Shown: positions 21,617-33,431 of the stretch, piece by piece
Position numbering within the stretch: the first letter of the stretch is position 1
Layout: each line of letters begins with the position of its first letter
Origin: Gaertneriomyces semiglobifer
Taxonomy: Eukaryota; Chytridiomycota; Chytridiomycetes; Spizellomycetales; Spizellomycetaceae
Length of the DNA: 64,000 nucleotides
Direction of reading: 5' to 3'
Assembly: GCA_025558075.1 (NCBI GenBank)
Contig: JAHLKF010000002.1
Location: 1,240,001-1,304,000 of the forward strand
Notes under the pieces: generated by a model
What the model was told of the DNA's origin: nothing
Databases searched by the model: none
The model's input: the letters and a program-made list of their open reading frames with translations, nothing else
Position numbers and translations under genes: made by a program

Positions 21617-24001
21617 TCAGTTGACGACCAGCTGTCTTACTTCCGCGGCAATCGCTCTATATAACCTCTTGAACTCCAGCGGATCGCCCTGTGTTCGCCA
21701 AACGGGACATGAGTCAACGCTGTTGAAAGAGCCGTAAGTATGCCAACAAACAAACCTTGCTTTTACGAAATATGACCAGTCGCAAGTTCGGGCCAACAGG
21801 TTGAATAACAACTTCACCATGCAAGGGGCATTTCCTCTTGTCCACCGTGGTGAAACCAATCTGTTGAGATGAGTCAATTCTTAACACATGGATCGGCAGT
21901 ACAAACCAAGCTTCCTACTAACCTTGCGGGATACGGGATGTATTTTGCAGGGTACCAAAAAATTGGCAAATACAGTTCCCAGTGTCGTACAGATCGTATT
22001 AATATCAGCATCACTGTAGAAACGAGTTATCCTATCTGATGGGAAGACATCCAGGAAGCCACCTGACTGCGATGAGCATTGACTCTACGTATGCAGCAAG
22101 CGGAGAAGGAGAAGTCGGTTGTAAGCACCATCCACATCAGAGAAAGCGTCGGGGTAATTCTCACATGCTGGGTATTGGAGTCCAATGCCATCTGCTGTGG
22201 CTGAGAAAAGGATGCGTACTCTGGCCGATCATCAAACAATGTATGTCCATTCGAATAGACATCTGGACGCATATCCGATGGTTGAGAATACGAGATGCTA
22301 CTTGGATTAAATGGGACGGTACGAAAGTACGCCGGTCAGTCAAGTAGCTGTTGTTGTTCACCAGAAGGCGCATCTTACCCTTGCGTCTCATCTGTCGGCT
22401 TCGCAGAGTCGTAATTTTCACCTCGTGCTTGCTCCATGTTACGCATCAGCCGCACGGCAACTTCTGCTGGGTTATTGCATTTCCCTATTCAAATCGATAC
22501 GCATGTTAGTTGCCCCATACCGAGCGTACGCACGCAGTACTGCTTTTGCCCTACCTTTCGTTAATAGGGGATTGGGTCTGCGAGCGGAATGTTTCAGGGT
22601 TGATTGCCGGTGGTGGCAGCAATGTCACTCACTTACATGCGAACCCATGGATTTTGCTTAATGGCATCCATAGTATATCGAAATTCAGGATCAAAATGTA
22701 GAATTCCTTTTAAAAGAGCTTTGGACACACGGCACCGTAAGCGCATTTTGTACGATACAGGGGTAGGCGCGGCTTTTCGCAACCTACCGAGAACATCTTT
22801 GGGAAAGCTTCTCCACGGCGAGTACTTCAACCCGGAGTTGTAATGCCGTAGAAAATGCATGAATTCGTCGTCGTGATTCGTGGGTTCCGCCCATGGTGTA
22901 TCTAAGGGTTCCGCTTAATGACGGACTTCAACTTTGTTCAATCGGTAGCCCGGCAACTCACTGCCTGCAAGCATAACATATAGCACGATTCCCATAGCCC
23001 AGATGTCTACGGCATCGCCATGATAAGATTGCTTATGTATCTGGCCCAGTAGAAACGAAATCAACCAATGTTACGTTCGATTGCGCATGGCTTAGCAATA
23101 CCTCAGGGGCCTAAAAACAAATACGACAGTAAGGGTAGGTATGAGCCCGAATGACGGATGCGGCGGAATAAGAACCCACAACATACGGCGGCGTGCCACA
23201 GGCGGTCTGGAGTATGCGTCGGCTACCATGATGCCTGAAAACCGTTGCAAGTCCAAAGTCTGTAATTTTCATATTACCATGATGATCCAACAAGATATTC
23301 TGGCAGAGGGATACAAATCAGTTACGTCCGAGGCTTCTACTAATCACTCCGAAAGTATCACGCTCATACCTCTGGCTTCAAATCCCTGTGACATATCCCT
23401 TTGTCGTGTAGATATTCCTGGGCCTGGGAGTTAGAATCGAGCCTTGGTCAAAATTCCTCACACCTACTAACCGTTCCGGCCATCAGTTGAATAAAGTACA
23501 TATGTGCAACCTCCTCATCGATGCCTATATCTGGTTCTGTGGCCGTAGGATTAGAACCATGTTCAACGATCTGAAATGAGCAGAAACGAAAACCATGAAG
23601 AATTCACCTATTCGATCAAAAAGCTCGCCCGCAGCAGCATACTCCATGACAATATAGACCGCAGAATCATCTTCTGCAGCATCCAGTAACCGAATAATGT
23701 TGTCGTGCTTTACTGACGCTTGAATTCTGATTTCCTTCTGCAACTTCAATATTTCATTCTGCCCTTCCTGGCCAAACCTCTTCCGGACAATCTTGACTGC
23801 TATTGGTTCGGCATTACCAGGAGCTATCCCAACTTTAACACTGGTGGCCGCCGGTAAGAACTGATGTCGTTGAGGAAAGCGTTTGAGAAATGCCCGTGGG
23901 ATGGCGGACTTGCTAACTTACATTCCCTGTGCCCCTTCACCGATAGTCTCGCCCAATTCATACCCCAATACGTTGGCTGGTGGTTGTGATGCTGCTAACA
24001 T
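21617..24001 (-). CDS. CHK1: DNA-damage checkpoint kinase Chk1
   Basis: About fourteen exons, all joined in frame. The kinase domain shows [10 protein letters not shown] (glycine loop), IAVKIV (ATP lysine), [38 protein letters not shown] (catalytic loop, split by an intron), [23 protein letters not shown] and [19 protein letters not shown]. The phrase GELFDRIEPDIG and FGLATVFR are diagnostic of Chk1. The regulatory tail has the conserved [10 protein letters not shown] motif and a C-terminal KA1-like domain with [25 protein letters not shown] and DPLEFKRLY before the stop. Chk1 is activated by ATR/Mec1 phosphorylation and restrains Cdc25 and CDK. SQ/TQ sites in the tail were not mapped systematically. 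It converges on the arrestin-like gene, stops 168 bp apart. Confidence 0.95.
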
Positions 24002-25451
24002 TGTGGAATAAAGTGTGTCTGTGTGTCGATGCTGGCAAATCGCCCTCCAACCGTGCTCAACTTGCACGGTGGACAAAACCTTTCAGTTGATGATGACGGC
24101 CGTCTTAGTGAACTCTGATTTAGAATACCCAATCTTCGTAGCCTAGTGTTTCTCTGATGCGGCGGCGGAGAGATCAAGCCTCTCAACCGGCGACGGCTCC
24201 GAAGCTGTACGAGAGCAAAAGGACGAGTTGAACAGCGGACTGTATGCCATTAACTGCAGGGCAGCAGTAACCGAATGCCAGTTACCGGCATGCGGCATTA
24301 ACGACCCAACGAGTAATGCCAACAACCGTCGGCCGTTCCTTTGTCAGGAAACTTCCACTTTTCGCGCACACTATGAATGCAGCCGATGCAGGAACCTGAG
24401 GACCGCGGGACAACGTGCAGGATGTAGATGATGACAGCCACAAAGACCTTCGTTATGGCATCAGTACGGTTGTATGGAAGGGCTTTACAACTTTCACCGG
24501 ATCTCGCCATGTGAGGGCCGTTGGAGATGGAAGAGTCTGCCCTGAACCACCTAACCGGCATCAAGAGACGAAGGCGAGCGGAGCCTGGATCATATTAAGA
24601 AACTGACCAGGGGACCGTGGTCATCCTGCTAGTGTTCACTGTACAAGCGTTTGAACAGAAGCTTCAACGGCACCCCGGACGTAAACTGCTTCGGGCACCA
24701 GCCACTTCTTGGCGGTGATCCGGAATGGCCTGCGTCAACATCATCGTTCATACATCACCCCAATGCGAATGTTGACTGTCTTTGGCCGTTACCCGAAGCG
24801 CTCCGAATTATCTGATGAACGGCTTCCTATAAGATCAGTCTTCCGCTCGCCACATTTTTTTTTTGCCGAAGCGCTGTTATAGATTTGGCGCTCGGGTCTC
24901 GTTGATGAGCAGAACGAAGGAGTGCTGAATGGGCCCTCATATTAGAGGTCATCTATGTGATTGCGGTGACCGGTTAGGCGGAGAAGCTCGTCATTTCCAA
25001 CACCTGGTCAGTTCCGGCCCATCCATGACCGTGGTGACCATCTTATGCCCGAGCATGTCAGACGATCTGAAGGCAGACGGAAACCGCGGAATGCCCGAGG
25101 ATTCATCCTGGGTCTGAGGGACAATGCGAAGTCTGATACACTGGACCAGGTATATATACCGGCCATGCGAGGGACATTCCACAACCGGCAAACCGTGTCA
25201 TCCCCGCGGAGATGACGCTTACATAACGCGAATTCCGATGACTGTGCCGTTGACGCGTAGGAGCCATTCCACACATCGCAGCCGCTTACAAAAGGCAGAG
25301 ACTGTTTTGAAAGGACAGCGGATATGTCGCACGGTTGCAGTGGTTGTTTCAACCTCAACCTCAGAGAGGTAGTCCTCCGAAAGGCCTGTGAAGTTGGTTG
25401 ACGTGTGTTTACCACTTCAGGTGTATGTGGCCATTGCGGCAAAACACCACA
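24002..25451. other. 1.45-kb gap between CHK1 and the RING-YEATS gene
   Basis: This is among the longest gene-free stretches here. Short ORFs occur on both strands, the longest being 144 codons on the minus strand at 25008-25442. They lack domains, start context and splice partners. A run of ten T lies near 24856. I see no tRNA, transposon or repeat; a long divergent promoter or an unspliced non-coding transcript is possible. Confidence 0.4.
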
Positions 25452-26468
25452 ATGCCGGAAAAGGTTTTGGATGAAGGTACCGATTCCAGTGTGGAGTTAC
25501 CCTCTCACAAGCGCAAAACAGATCAGCCGGATCCTGATATTTCCGCAAAGCGGCGTTCTCGCTCGCTCTCACGCGTTAAGGACGGAGTAGATGGACCAAC
25601 CGAATTTACATGTCCCCTCTGCCTCAAGTTGTTGTTCCGTCCGGTACGGACTCCCTGTCAGCACATCTACTGTCAGCCGTGCTTGACACAATGGCTCCGC
25701 TTTGATGAACTGGCGTCCCGGTCGCGAAAGCCGTGCCCATTGTGCCGGGCTCCATTGGCACGCAAAATATTGAAATTTGTCGACCAAGAGCTGGAATCGC
25801 GAATGCGTCGTGATTACGGCTCCTTATATGAAGAGCGCCAACGTGAGGTCCTTGAGGAGGAAAGCGAACGCCAGAAAGTTTTAACGGTTTACCGAAAATT
25901 ACAGATCGGAAACAGCGAGCAGTACATAGAGCCAGCAGGGGGTTCGATGAACGCGCATCGATGGTCATTTTTTGTCCGCATGGGCGGTATTGATGATATC
26001 GGTGATTATATTGAAAGGGTTACGGTTACATTACACCCGACGTTCCACCCGCCGGTTGTAGTTTTGCGTAGGCCACCTTTTTGTGTGCAACGGGTTGGTT
26101 GGGGAGTGTTTCGAATTGGGGCAATCATTAAAGTGAAAGCCCCTTGGAGACTAGGGCCTAGCTGCGGAGGTGGTGACGAGATGAGCGTAGGTTGGATGTT
26201 AACGTTCGACGGAGGTGGCGTTTCCGAAGTGGAACTTGAGCTAATCCGGAATGCACAAGATACGGCAGAGAATTGCTCGTCAGTTCATCCCGCGCCAAGT
26301 TTGCGGTCGGCTCGTAACTCCTTCCGGCGGCGCGCCGCAATCGGTGCTTCAATGAGTGCGACCCCCGTGGCCAATAATCATATTGATGATACTCCCAGTA
26401 CTGACGAAGCTGAGGTCAGTCAGGACGAGAGCAATGCATCGGATAGGTCGGACGCAGATCGCAGCTGA
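25452..26468 (+). CDS. RING finger - YEATS domain fusion protein
   Basis: A single intron-free frame of 338 residues. Residues 31-46 are a basic Arg/Ser-rich stretch that could be a nuclear signal. A classical C3HC4 RING spans residues 54-98: C54-x2-C57-x11-C69-x-H71-x2-C74-x2-C77-x17-C95-x2-C98. A charged helical linker follows (about 105-150). Residues 165-262 read as a YEATS domain: HRWSFFVRMGGIDDIGDYIE, VTLHPTFHPPVVV, RRPPFCVQRVGWGVFRI, closing with WMLTFDGGGVSEVELEL. The acyl-lysine pocket residues of AF9/Taf14 (His, Ser/Thr, Phe, Tyr/Trp) appear conserved as H195, T197, F198 and W217. The predicted role is an E3 ubiquitin ligase steered to acylated histone tails. The C-terminal tail (270-338) is disordered and acidic. 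The fusion is read directly; the function is inferred. Confidence 0.85.
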   Translation: MPEKVLDEGTDSSVELPSHKRKTDQPDPDISAKRRSRSLSRVKDGVDGPTEFTCPLCLKLLFRPVRTPCQHIYCQPCLTQWLRFDELASRSRKPCPLCRAPLARKILKFVDQELESRMRRDYGSLYEERQREVLEEESERQKVLTVYRKLQIGNSEQYIEPAGGSMNAHRWSFFVRMGGIDDIGDYIERVTVTLHPTFHPPVVVLRRPPFCVQRVGWGVFRIGAIIKVKAPWRLGPSCGGGDEMSVGWMLTFDGGGVSEVELELIRNAQDTAENCSSVHPAPSLRSARNSFRRRAAIGASMSATPVANNHIDDTPSTDEAEVSQDESNASDRSDADRS

Positions 26469-27261
26469 TACACGATATCAGATTCTGCGCTAGACGAGCC
26501 ATCCTCAGTCCGGGCTGACTGCATGAAGAGATTTGGGTAATTAGAATCCAGGGGCTCAGAATGATTCGTGGACAGACACATAGGAGGTCAGGATAGTTAT
26601 GTATGCTCTTGTTATCAAGCTATTGTCATAGACGTGTTCTCGCTCTTGTTGAGCATATGTATATCATTCCATTCTACCTCTGCGATCGAATTTACTTGCC
26701 TTCCAACTTCTAATCGTCGCTCGTCATTTTCCAAAAAAGTTTTGCGGGCACCGCGACGCGATGCAGCTTCTGTTAACGATAACGGATGCGGTAAAAGGCC
26801 CGTCACTTCTTTCCCTTTTCTCGAGCCTCCAATTTCGCAAAGGACAAACGACGAAACGACGGCTACCTGCTCTACGACGCTACCTTCTGGGACGTTGTTG
26901 CCTCGACGGAGGAGCTCTTTGCTGCTGTGCATTTCCCCTGGCCGCCTCTATTGACTTGCTCTCCCTCCAAGACTTGGGGCTGCTCTGCAAACCAGTGACC
27001 CGCGATTTCATTGAAGTGCGCTATTAGCCTTCAGGCTCCCATTCATTCCTCATTCGAGTCTTCCTCATTTCATCTGGAACTGTAACGGCTTCTTGCGCGA
27101 ACATTTCGGTTATTTGTATTTTTGCATTGTTGAGTATCCTCTGGCGATGCGCTAGCCGCCAAGGGACGGGCTATGCGAAAGGCGACGGCTTTTACACCGG
27201 TCCTCTGAATATCTGACTGCTGACTACCACGTGTGCTCACTGCTCGCTGCTTTAATCTGCC
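26469..27261. other. Gene-free stretch upstream of the Zds-domain gene
   Basis: About 790 bp with short non-coding frames on both strands. It contains CACGTG at 27231-27236 shortly before the ATG at 27262, and pyrimidine-rich tracts such as ttcctcattcgagtcttcct near 27047. Likely 3' UTR plus promoter; nothing else supported. Confidence 0.4.
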
Positions 27262-29997
27262 ATGACTGCAAACCCGGAACCACCGGTCCGAATTGCCCGC
27301 GCAGCGTCGAAGTATCCTGAGGCTACGCTTAAGCAGAACCTGCCAATTGCGCAGCTGTCGCGATCACGGAGTGACCAAGTACTTTCTTCCCATCTTATTA
27401 GAGATGCAAATAATGGTGTATCTGCCGCAGGACGGATGCTGGGTTTCATATTTAAGAAAGGGAAAAATCGGTCCCTGGAGAGGAATGGCTTTGTGCGCAG
27501 CTCGTTCGACGTTGACCGTGTATCAAAGGATAGTACAAGAGACGAAGATGATCGACATAGCATCTCCAGTCAGAAGAGTACCAGCAGCCTGAAGTCAATG
27601 ATCGATGGCAAAAAAGGCATCTTTGGATTTCGTGGCAAGAAGAATAAAGGCAAAACGTCGACGGAGACGATGCCCACCCCGTATGTTTCTGACTTGCCCG
27701 AGCCGACGCACGTTTCTGAGGATGTGATAACGGCGCCTATACCAGTTGAGGTGTGTATCTCTTGGATAGCTTATGACCGCTGAATTCGCTTAACCAAAGC
27801 CCTGTAGACAAGCACCCCGATCACCCCTATTCCCGTACCGTACGCCCGTTCAGTGTCCCTATCCCCTCTGTCAGTCCCGTATCGCCCACCTGCTCGTTCA
27901 TCCTCTTTGGAAATTCTTTTGCCCACTATCACCCCGGTTTCAGGCTCATGGTCGTGGACCAATGAGGGCGAACAACAGCATACCTCCTCCCGGAGGGACC
28001 GTTCAAGTTCTACGTTCAGTTGGGCCTCGGGAACCACCTCGCGGCCTACAGATTTAGATTTAAACTTTGCCGACTCGAGAAGTGACCTCTCGCAACCTGA
28101 TAAACCTGATCCTGCACAAGAGCTACAAGTGACCTCGACGCCGCCACTGCCGAAGAGCGATGTGTTGACGGCGAAAAATGCCTATCGGACAGATATCGCC
28201 ACAGCTGCTGATCCGACGCTTAGTTCCGAAAGCCTAGCGGAGGAAGATACACCAGTGGACAAACTTCCCAGGAAGACAACAACTAGCAGCATTCGCAGTG
28301 CGCGCTCGACGCTGTCAGATGGCCTGGCTGTAGTTCCCGAGGTTTTGTCTCCAGCTAGGAAGTCTGTTGTGTCTATCGCAGGCACCACCATTGAAACTGA
28401 TGATCCATCTCATCTGTTCTGGGTGCCGGCACACTTGCACCCAGAGTTGTATCCGGGTGATTTTTCTCACTGGCTAGATGCAGGGGGGCCGTCGAGCACC
28501 GAATCATCCATTGGAGCCACTGGGAAAGCCAGCCTGAAGCGATCTAAGTCATTTGTGGAAAGGCATGTTGTGATCACCCCTGATAATCTGGACGATTTTG
28601 TGGACAAGGAGAGTGTCCTCCCTCGAAGCCGCACAGTTACTGGCGCTGCAGATCATCAGAGGACTGGAAAGGGGCTACCTCCATTAAAGCGTAGCAGACA
28701 TATACGTCCAAAGAGGAGCACGGCCCGTTCAAAGAGTGCCGATGGTGACAGCACATTGTCTCCTGTGGCAGATACCGAGGTTGATGGTTCGCCTATCGAA
28801 GAGACTAGTGCGTCGACACGCAGACGCTCTTGGCGGAAGTCCACAATTTCGGTCCACCGCAAACGTACCAGTTATAGAAAGTCTAAGATATACTTTGATA
28901 TGGCGCTCAAGTCATTAGAATCCGCCTCATCAATCGAACTCGATGCGCCGGACACTAACGAGCCAATGGACGTAGATCGATCATCGAATGATAGTAGCTT
29001 GCATCTGCTGACATCAGAGGTTATGGCCGATACTCGAGACGCCGTTCCTGATTGCGCAGAGGAGGCAGAGGACATTATCAATGATGATGCAAGTGACATT
29101 ACAGTACTCCAAGAGGATGAGGTACCAGAGACATCCATGGACTTGATTGAATCTGTGCCAATGGACACTGATGCAAAGAAAGCCAAGAAGCACAAGCGGA
29201 AGAGCACCAATGTCAACCTGAAGAAGAATGGCAATGCCTGGAAATGGTTTGCTGGATTCCTTGGGAAGAAGAATGCGGTTCCTAAGAAGAAGCAGAAGCG
29301 GCGTGAATCTCTGGATTCTCTACTCTCCGACAGTGATACTGACGATCTTTACGGGTCTTCCAAAAGCGGTTCACTTGATTTCATCCAAGACGGAGTCCCG
29401 CGTTATCCTCCTGACGTCGAGAAGAATATTTATCAAGCTTCTCATATCAAGCTCGCTCAATTCCGACGGCCCCTTCAACAGCAGGTGCTGATAAGTAATC
29501 TCATGAGGTATATCCTCTCGGTGCATATGGATGTCACCTTGCAGCGACCTACACCGCGAAAAGCAAAGGGGCGGCGAGGGAGAAGACGAGGGGGGTTACC
29601 GACGGCACCCGGTAGATCCACCAGTCGCAGTCCTGGCCGCGCTCCGCCTTTGGTGATCAACGCGAATACCAGTGGGGCGCGGACTGGGTCGCCTAACGTG
29701 GAGGCTGGTGGCCTTTTTGTTCCTATGCGCTCCCCTGTAAATGAAAATGACCAACTGGTCCCCACTTCACCTGAAGGTGTAAATGCGCATGCTGGCCGCC
29801 AACACAACCTTGCTCATCTCGCTGCAATTAAGTCGGGCACTTTGGACCGCTTCGACAACGACCGCTCGAGCGTGGGGCGGCCGCCAACAGAACCTCGAGA
29901 TACAACACTAGATAACACTGATGGTGAGGAAGATGAAGACGATGTTCCGCTGGGAATGCTACAGCACCGACGCGGGAGTGTAGCTAGCGTTAGTTAA
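27262..29997 (+). CDS. Zds1/Zds2-type C-terminal domain protein
   Basis: Two exons, 27262-27750 and 27808-29997, give 892 residues. Most of the protein is disordered, Ser/Thr/Pro-rich and full of basic-serine motifs. It has two related basic patches, GFIFKKGKNRSLERNG near residue 60 and KWFAGFLGKKNAVPKKKQKR near residue 660. Downstream of the second lies the recognisable Zds_C motif: RYPPDVEKNIYQASHIKLAQ, then RRPLQQQVLISNLMRYILSV. In yeast, Zds1/2 bind Cdc55-PP2A through this motif and regulate mitotic entry and exit (Cdc14 release). The protein is therefore a likely PP2A-B55 regulator. The C-terminal 150 residues are Arg/Gly/Ser-rich and acidic at the end. No other domain seen. Confidence 0.83.
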
Positions 29998-30294
29998 ACG
30001 GAAAACGATTAATTTCCAACCCTTTTACATATAGTTGACTGAATATACTGCCGCGATGTACAAACTGGATGTGACGTTTCCGAAGCTCATATTCTTACAA
30101 TCGTTGCGACTGATCGCCAGAGATGCGTAGCAGGTATTAACGTCGGCGTTCTCGTGCATAGTGTGAAAACGTCCATCCATCCTTGTCTTGTGTTCGACGG
30201 TCGGAATGTCCGAAAGGCCGGTCAAAACGCGTCAAAAAGTTCCCAGCTGCGGGAAAACAACCCGACCATTACTACACTTCCAAAACTTAATAGC

Positions 30295-31446
30295 ATGGCA
30301 GGCGTGTTCTACCCAGCCGATCAAGGGCTCTCAAGCCTGTCCCGCGGGCTGTCCCGGCTATCACTCGCGCCCAATGCCGTCCCACCACTTCCAGCTACTG
30401 TCCACGAACCTACAATTAACTCCACTAATCACCGTGCTGCACAAGTCAAGAAGCAATGCGCTGCCTTTCTGGCCAAGTTTGACCCGTGGATTTCGGAGAA
30501 AAAGAAAGAACTTGCCGAACGAAAAGCACAGCATGTTCAGAAGTTGGACCAGTTGAAAGGTTGGTGCTGCAATTGGCTTAAGCGACATCAAGCAGTCTTA
30601 ACAAAACTCCGTGTATAACAGAAAGTGAAGTTCAACTGAAAGCACAAATAGAAGCATGCAAAGCCAAGGAGTTTGAGCAACAAAGAGGTAGCGCTCGCTG
30701 CTCGTCTTGCGCGTGCGGACCTAGCCTGATTTCATTTGTGTGTCGCAGCGTTCGAAAAAGAACGCCAGGAAGCAGAGGAGATGGAGAGAGAGGTGGAAGA
30801 GTTGAAGCTTCAAAAGACAGAGCGCGATGTAGTACGGGAAGACCTTGCTGAGCAAGTTCGTGCAATGAAAGCCGACATCCGAAGACGAAAAGAAGGTGTG
30901 TCCTGAGCTTTCAGTCTGATGGTACTTCTACGCATCATCGTATGATTACGCATGATGTTGACTGTGCGCTTGATGTATGGTAGATCTTGTGAAGCGACGT
31001 GAGATGCGAAGGTTACAAGAAGCAAGAGGGCAACCGGAGTTACAGTGCTATGAGGATAAGCTGGCCATGACTGTAGAATACACAGATCAAGGTATCACCA
31101 ATTTGGATTGAGAAGAATTCATACGTTATACTGACAATCTTGTGCCTTCCAGCAAATACGTTAACGTTTGTTTTTACACACATCAATCCTCAAGACTATC
31201 TGCAAAAGTTCTCATTTGTTATCAAGACGGAAGGCGCATATCAAGGTAGCTTGACTTTGCTGCGATTATTCCGTGAGGTGCAGTAAGCAATAACGTTTTC
31301 TTATTCGTGGCATCATAGTGCTGGATTGCGACCCAATGGTTCCAAACCTGCTAGAGTTAGTGGAGTGGTTGAATAAAACCAAAGACTTTTACCTGTTCTT
31401 GAAGATGATGCGACGAAGCTTTGTTCAAGTGGCGAAATCAAAATAA
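30295..31446 (+). CDS. SPC25: Kinetochore protein Spc25 (Ndc80 complex)
   Basis: Six or seven exons. The N-terminus (from ATG 30295) has a short disordered stretch, then coiled coil encoded by several small exons (CAAFLAKFDPWISEKKKELA; FEKERQEAEEMEREVEELKL; VRAMKADIRRRKE). The globular C-terminal domain is diagnostic: NTLTFVFTHINPQDYLQKFS with FVIKTEG, then LDCDPMVPNLLELVEWLNKT and FYLFLKMMRRSF. Spc25 pairs with Spc24 to anchor the Ndc80 complex on the Mis12 complex and CENP-T, while Ndc80-Nuf2 hold the microtubule. Internal junctions between 30560 and 31060 were placed by splice consensus and are less sure than the C-terminal ones. It converges on the Trp-tRNA synthetase gene, stops 160 bp apart. 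Confidence 0.92.
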
Positions 31447-31606
31447 AAGAAATCGAGTTGAAGAAGCATTGCTACTAACCCCTTTCAGGCGATCGCCTTT
31501 TGCATGTGCTATTATGAAACAATAGCAACTACTTATCGAGGCCCTATTATAGCACTCCAACTATATTAGCTATATATGACAAGGCGATGCACTACAGATA
31601 TTGTGT

Positions 31607-33069
31607 TTACCGCAAACCCATTGCGCGCTGCACGTCATTTAAGGTTTTACTGCCTAGTGAACATGCTCTAGCTTCACCTGCCTCTAAAGCTTGTTCAACG
31701 AATTGTGGGTCTTTTCGTATTCTGCCATATTCGGATTGAATAGGTTTCAAGCCATCGATCACTGCATCCGCTACTGCATCCTTGAACTCCTTATTGCCGG
31801 ATCCTGCAAAACGCTGGGCAACCTCTTCAACAGGTTCTCCTGTACAGCTGGAATAGATATTAATCAAGTTGGCAACGCCAGGTCGTTCTATCGGATCATA
31901 TGTGATTCCTCGCGTACTATCCACGGTCGCTTTACGAATCTTGGAACGGATGACATCCGGAGGATCATCCATATTGATCCGGGAAGCGTCTGACGGATCC
32001 GATTTGGACATTTTACTGGTAGGAACTCGGAGAGACATGATACGTTTCGACTCGGTCGATCCTGAAGAGCATCTCATTAATGCACGTCATCTCGAGCCGT
32101 GCGGGCATATATGTAACGTACCGTAGATGCCCTTGGCTATAGGAAAGACTTCTTTTCCGTATGTGGAATTGAAGCTCCTAGCAATCATGTTCGTAAGCTC
32201 TAGATGCTGTATTTGGTCCTCGCCGATGGGAACCTCTGTCGCTCTAACAGAATCAATAAAGTTAGGGCTCTGGAGAGACTCGAGTAAACATATAGTCATT
32301 ACCTATAAATTAATATGTCAGCGGCTTGTAGCACGGGGTACGCCAGCAAGCCAACGTTCAAGCCGTGTGTGGCATCATCAGGTTGATCGCCGCCAAATTC
32401 AGCTGCTTCAGCTTGCGCCGCAAGCGACAGTGTGAGATTAGCGGTCGTGGTTTTCGAGTTCACTCCAGCCTTTTGTTGTAGCATCTGTAGCTTGCTCTGG
32501 AGACAATGGATACGGAGTTCAAAGGCCAGCCAGGTTATAGGAGAGATGTATGTCTGGTGGATACCTTCCACTGATGCATACGACTGAGCCAGCCTATCGG
32601 CGTTCGGCAGAAGAACAGCCATGCAAGTTCAGCGTGTTGCGGTACCTGAAATATGAACGTATAAGTGGGAAAACCCTGATAGCTGCGGGAGGCGGTTGCT
32701 CAGTACCCTGGATTGTCGAAATAAGATGCTCTTTGCGGGGTCGATGCCACACGCAAGCAGAAAGCCCGCCATATCACGGACGTTCCTACGCAGGGCCGCC
32801 GAATCTTGGGGCACGGTCAAGGCATGGAGGTCCACGATACTGTATAGGACATTTCTGGGTGTTGCCACCACATTCGCCGGATCCTTCTGCAACTGCACCC
32901 AATTGGCAAGTGCACCGAGATAATTTCCAAGATGCGGGACGCCAGTGGGTTGAATGCCAGATAAAATGCAGGATGAAAACTTGGTTGTTGGCTCGGACGA
33001 CGGTAGAGATGAGTAGTGTTTCCTCGATTGCCTCTTGCGACAATGGTCAGTTAGATCGTCGCAACGCAT
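31607..33069 (-). CDS. MSW1: Tryptophanyl-tRNA synthetase, mitochondrial type
   Basis: Five exons. Class I synthetase signatures are present: [18 protein letters not shown], where PHLGN is the HIGH-motif equivalent, then [64 protein letters not shown] and [13 protein letters not shown] (the KMSKS loop). The bacterial-type order and length indicate the organellar enzyme rather than the cytosolic WRS1. The enzyme charges mitochondrial tRNA-Trp with tryptophan and ATP. The ATG at 33069 gives an Arg/Lys-rich N-terminus of about 30 residues ahead of the catalytic core, consistent with import. A different first exon cannot be excluded, because the frame upstream (33320-33051) is also open in another phase. 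Confidence 0.93.
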
Positions 33070-33431
33070 CGAGCGTAAAAACCCAACCCACCACGCTCCG
33101 CCGACACAATGGCTTTACATAGCGACTGCAGCCGCGGCCTGAAAGCATCCTTCCTCTGCGTTGCGCTATCGCCTTGCACCGGATAAATGGCGATGGCCAC
33201 GCAATGCGCTTTCAAAAGAGATTCACGCTCAAGTCCGACAGTAACAGTAGTCCCCGTAGTTGTTTGCTTACGTGACTCCATCCACCCTAACCCCAACGCG
33301 CAACGCCGTTTCCAAGACAACTAGCGCGGCTCCCTCACCGTCGATCTTCCTCCCATAATTAACTAGTAGCAAAACGACCAGGCAACCGTTACTAGCTCCC
33401 GACAACATTCCCTCATCATCATCCCATAACG

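Noticed and set aside
25008..25442. A 144-codon minus-strand ORF
   Set aside because: Composition is not protein-like, there is no domain, and it overlaps the start region of the RING-YEATS gene.
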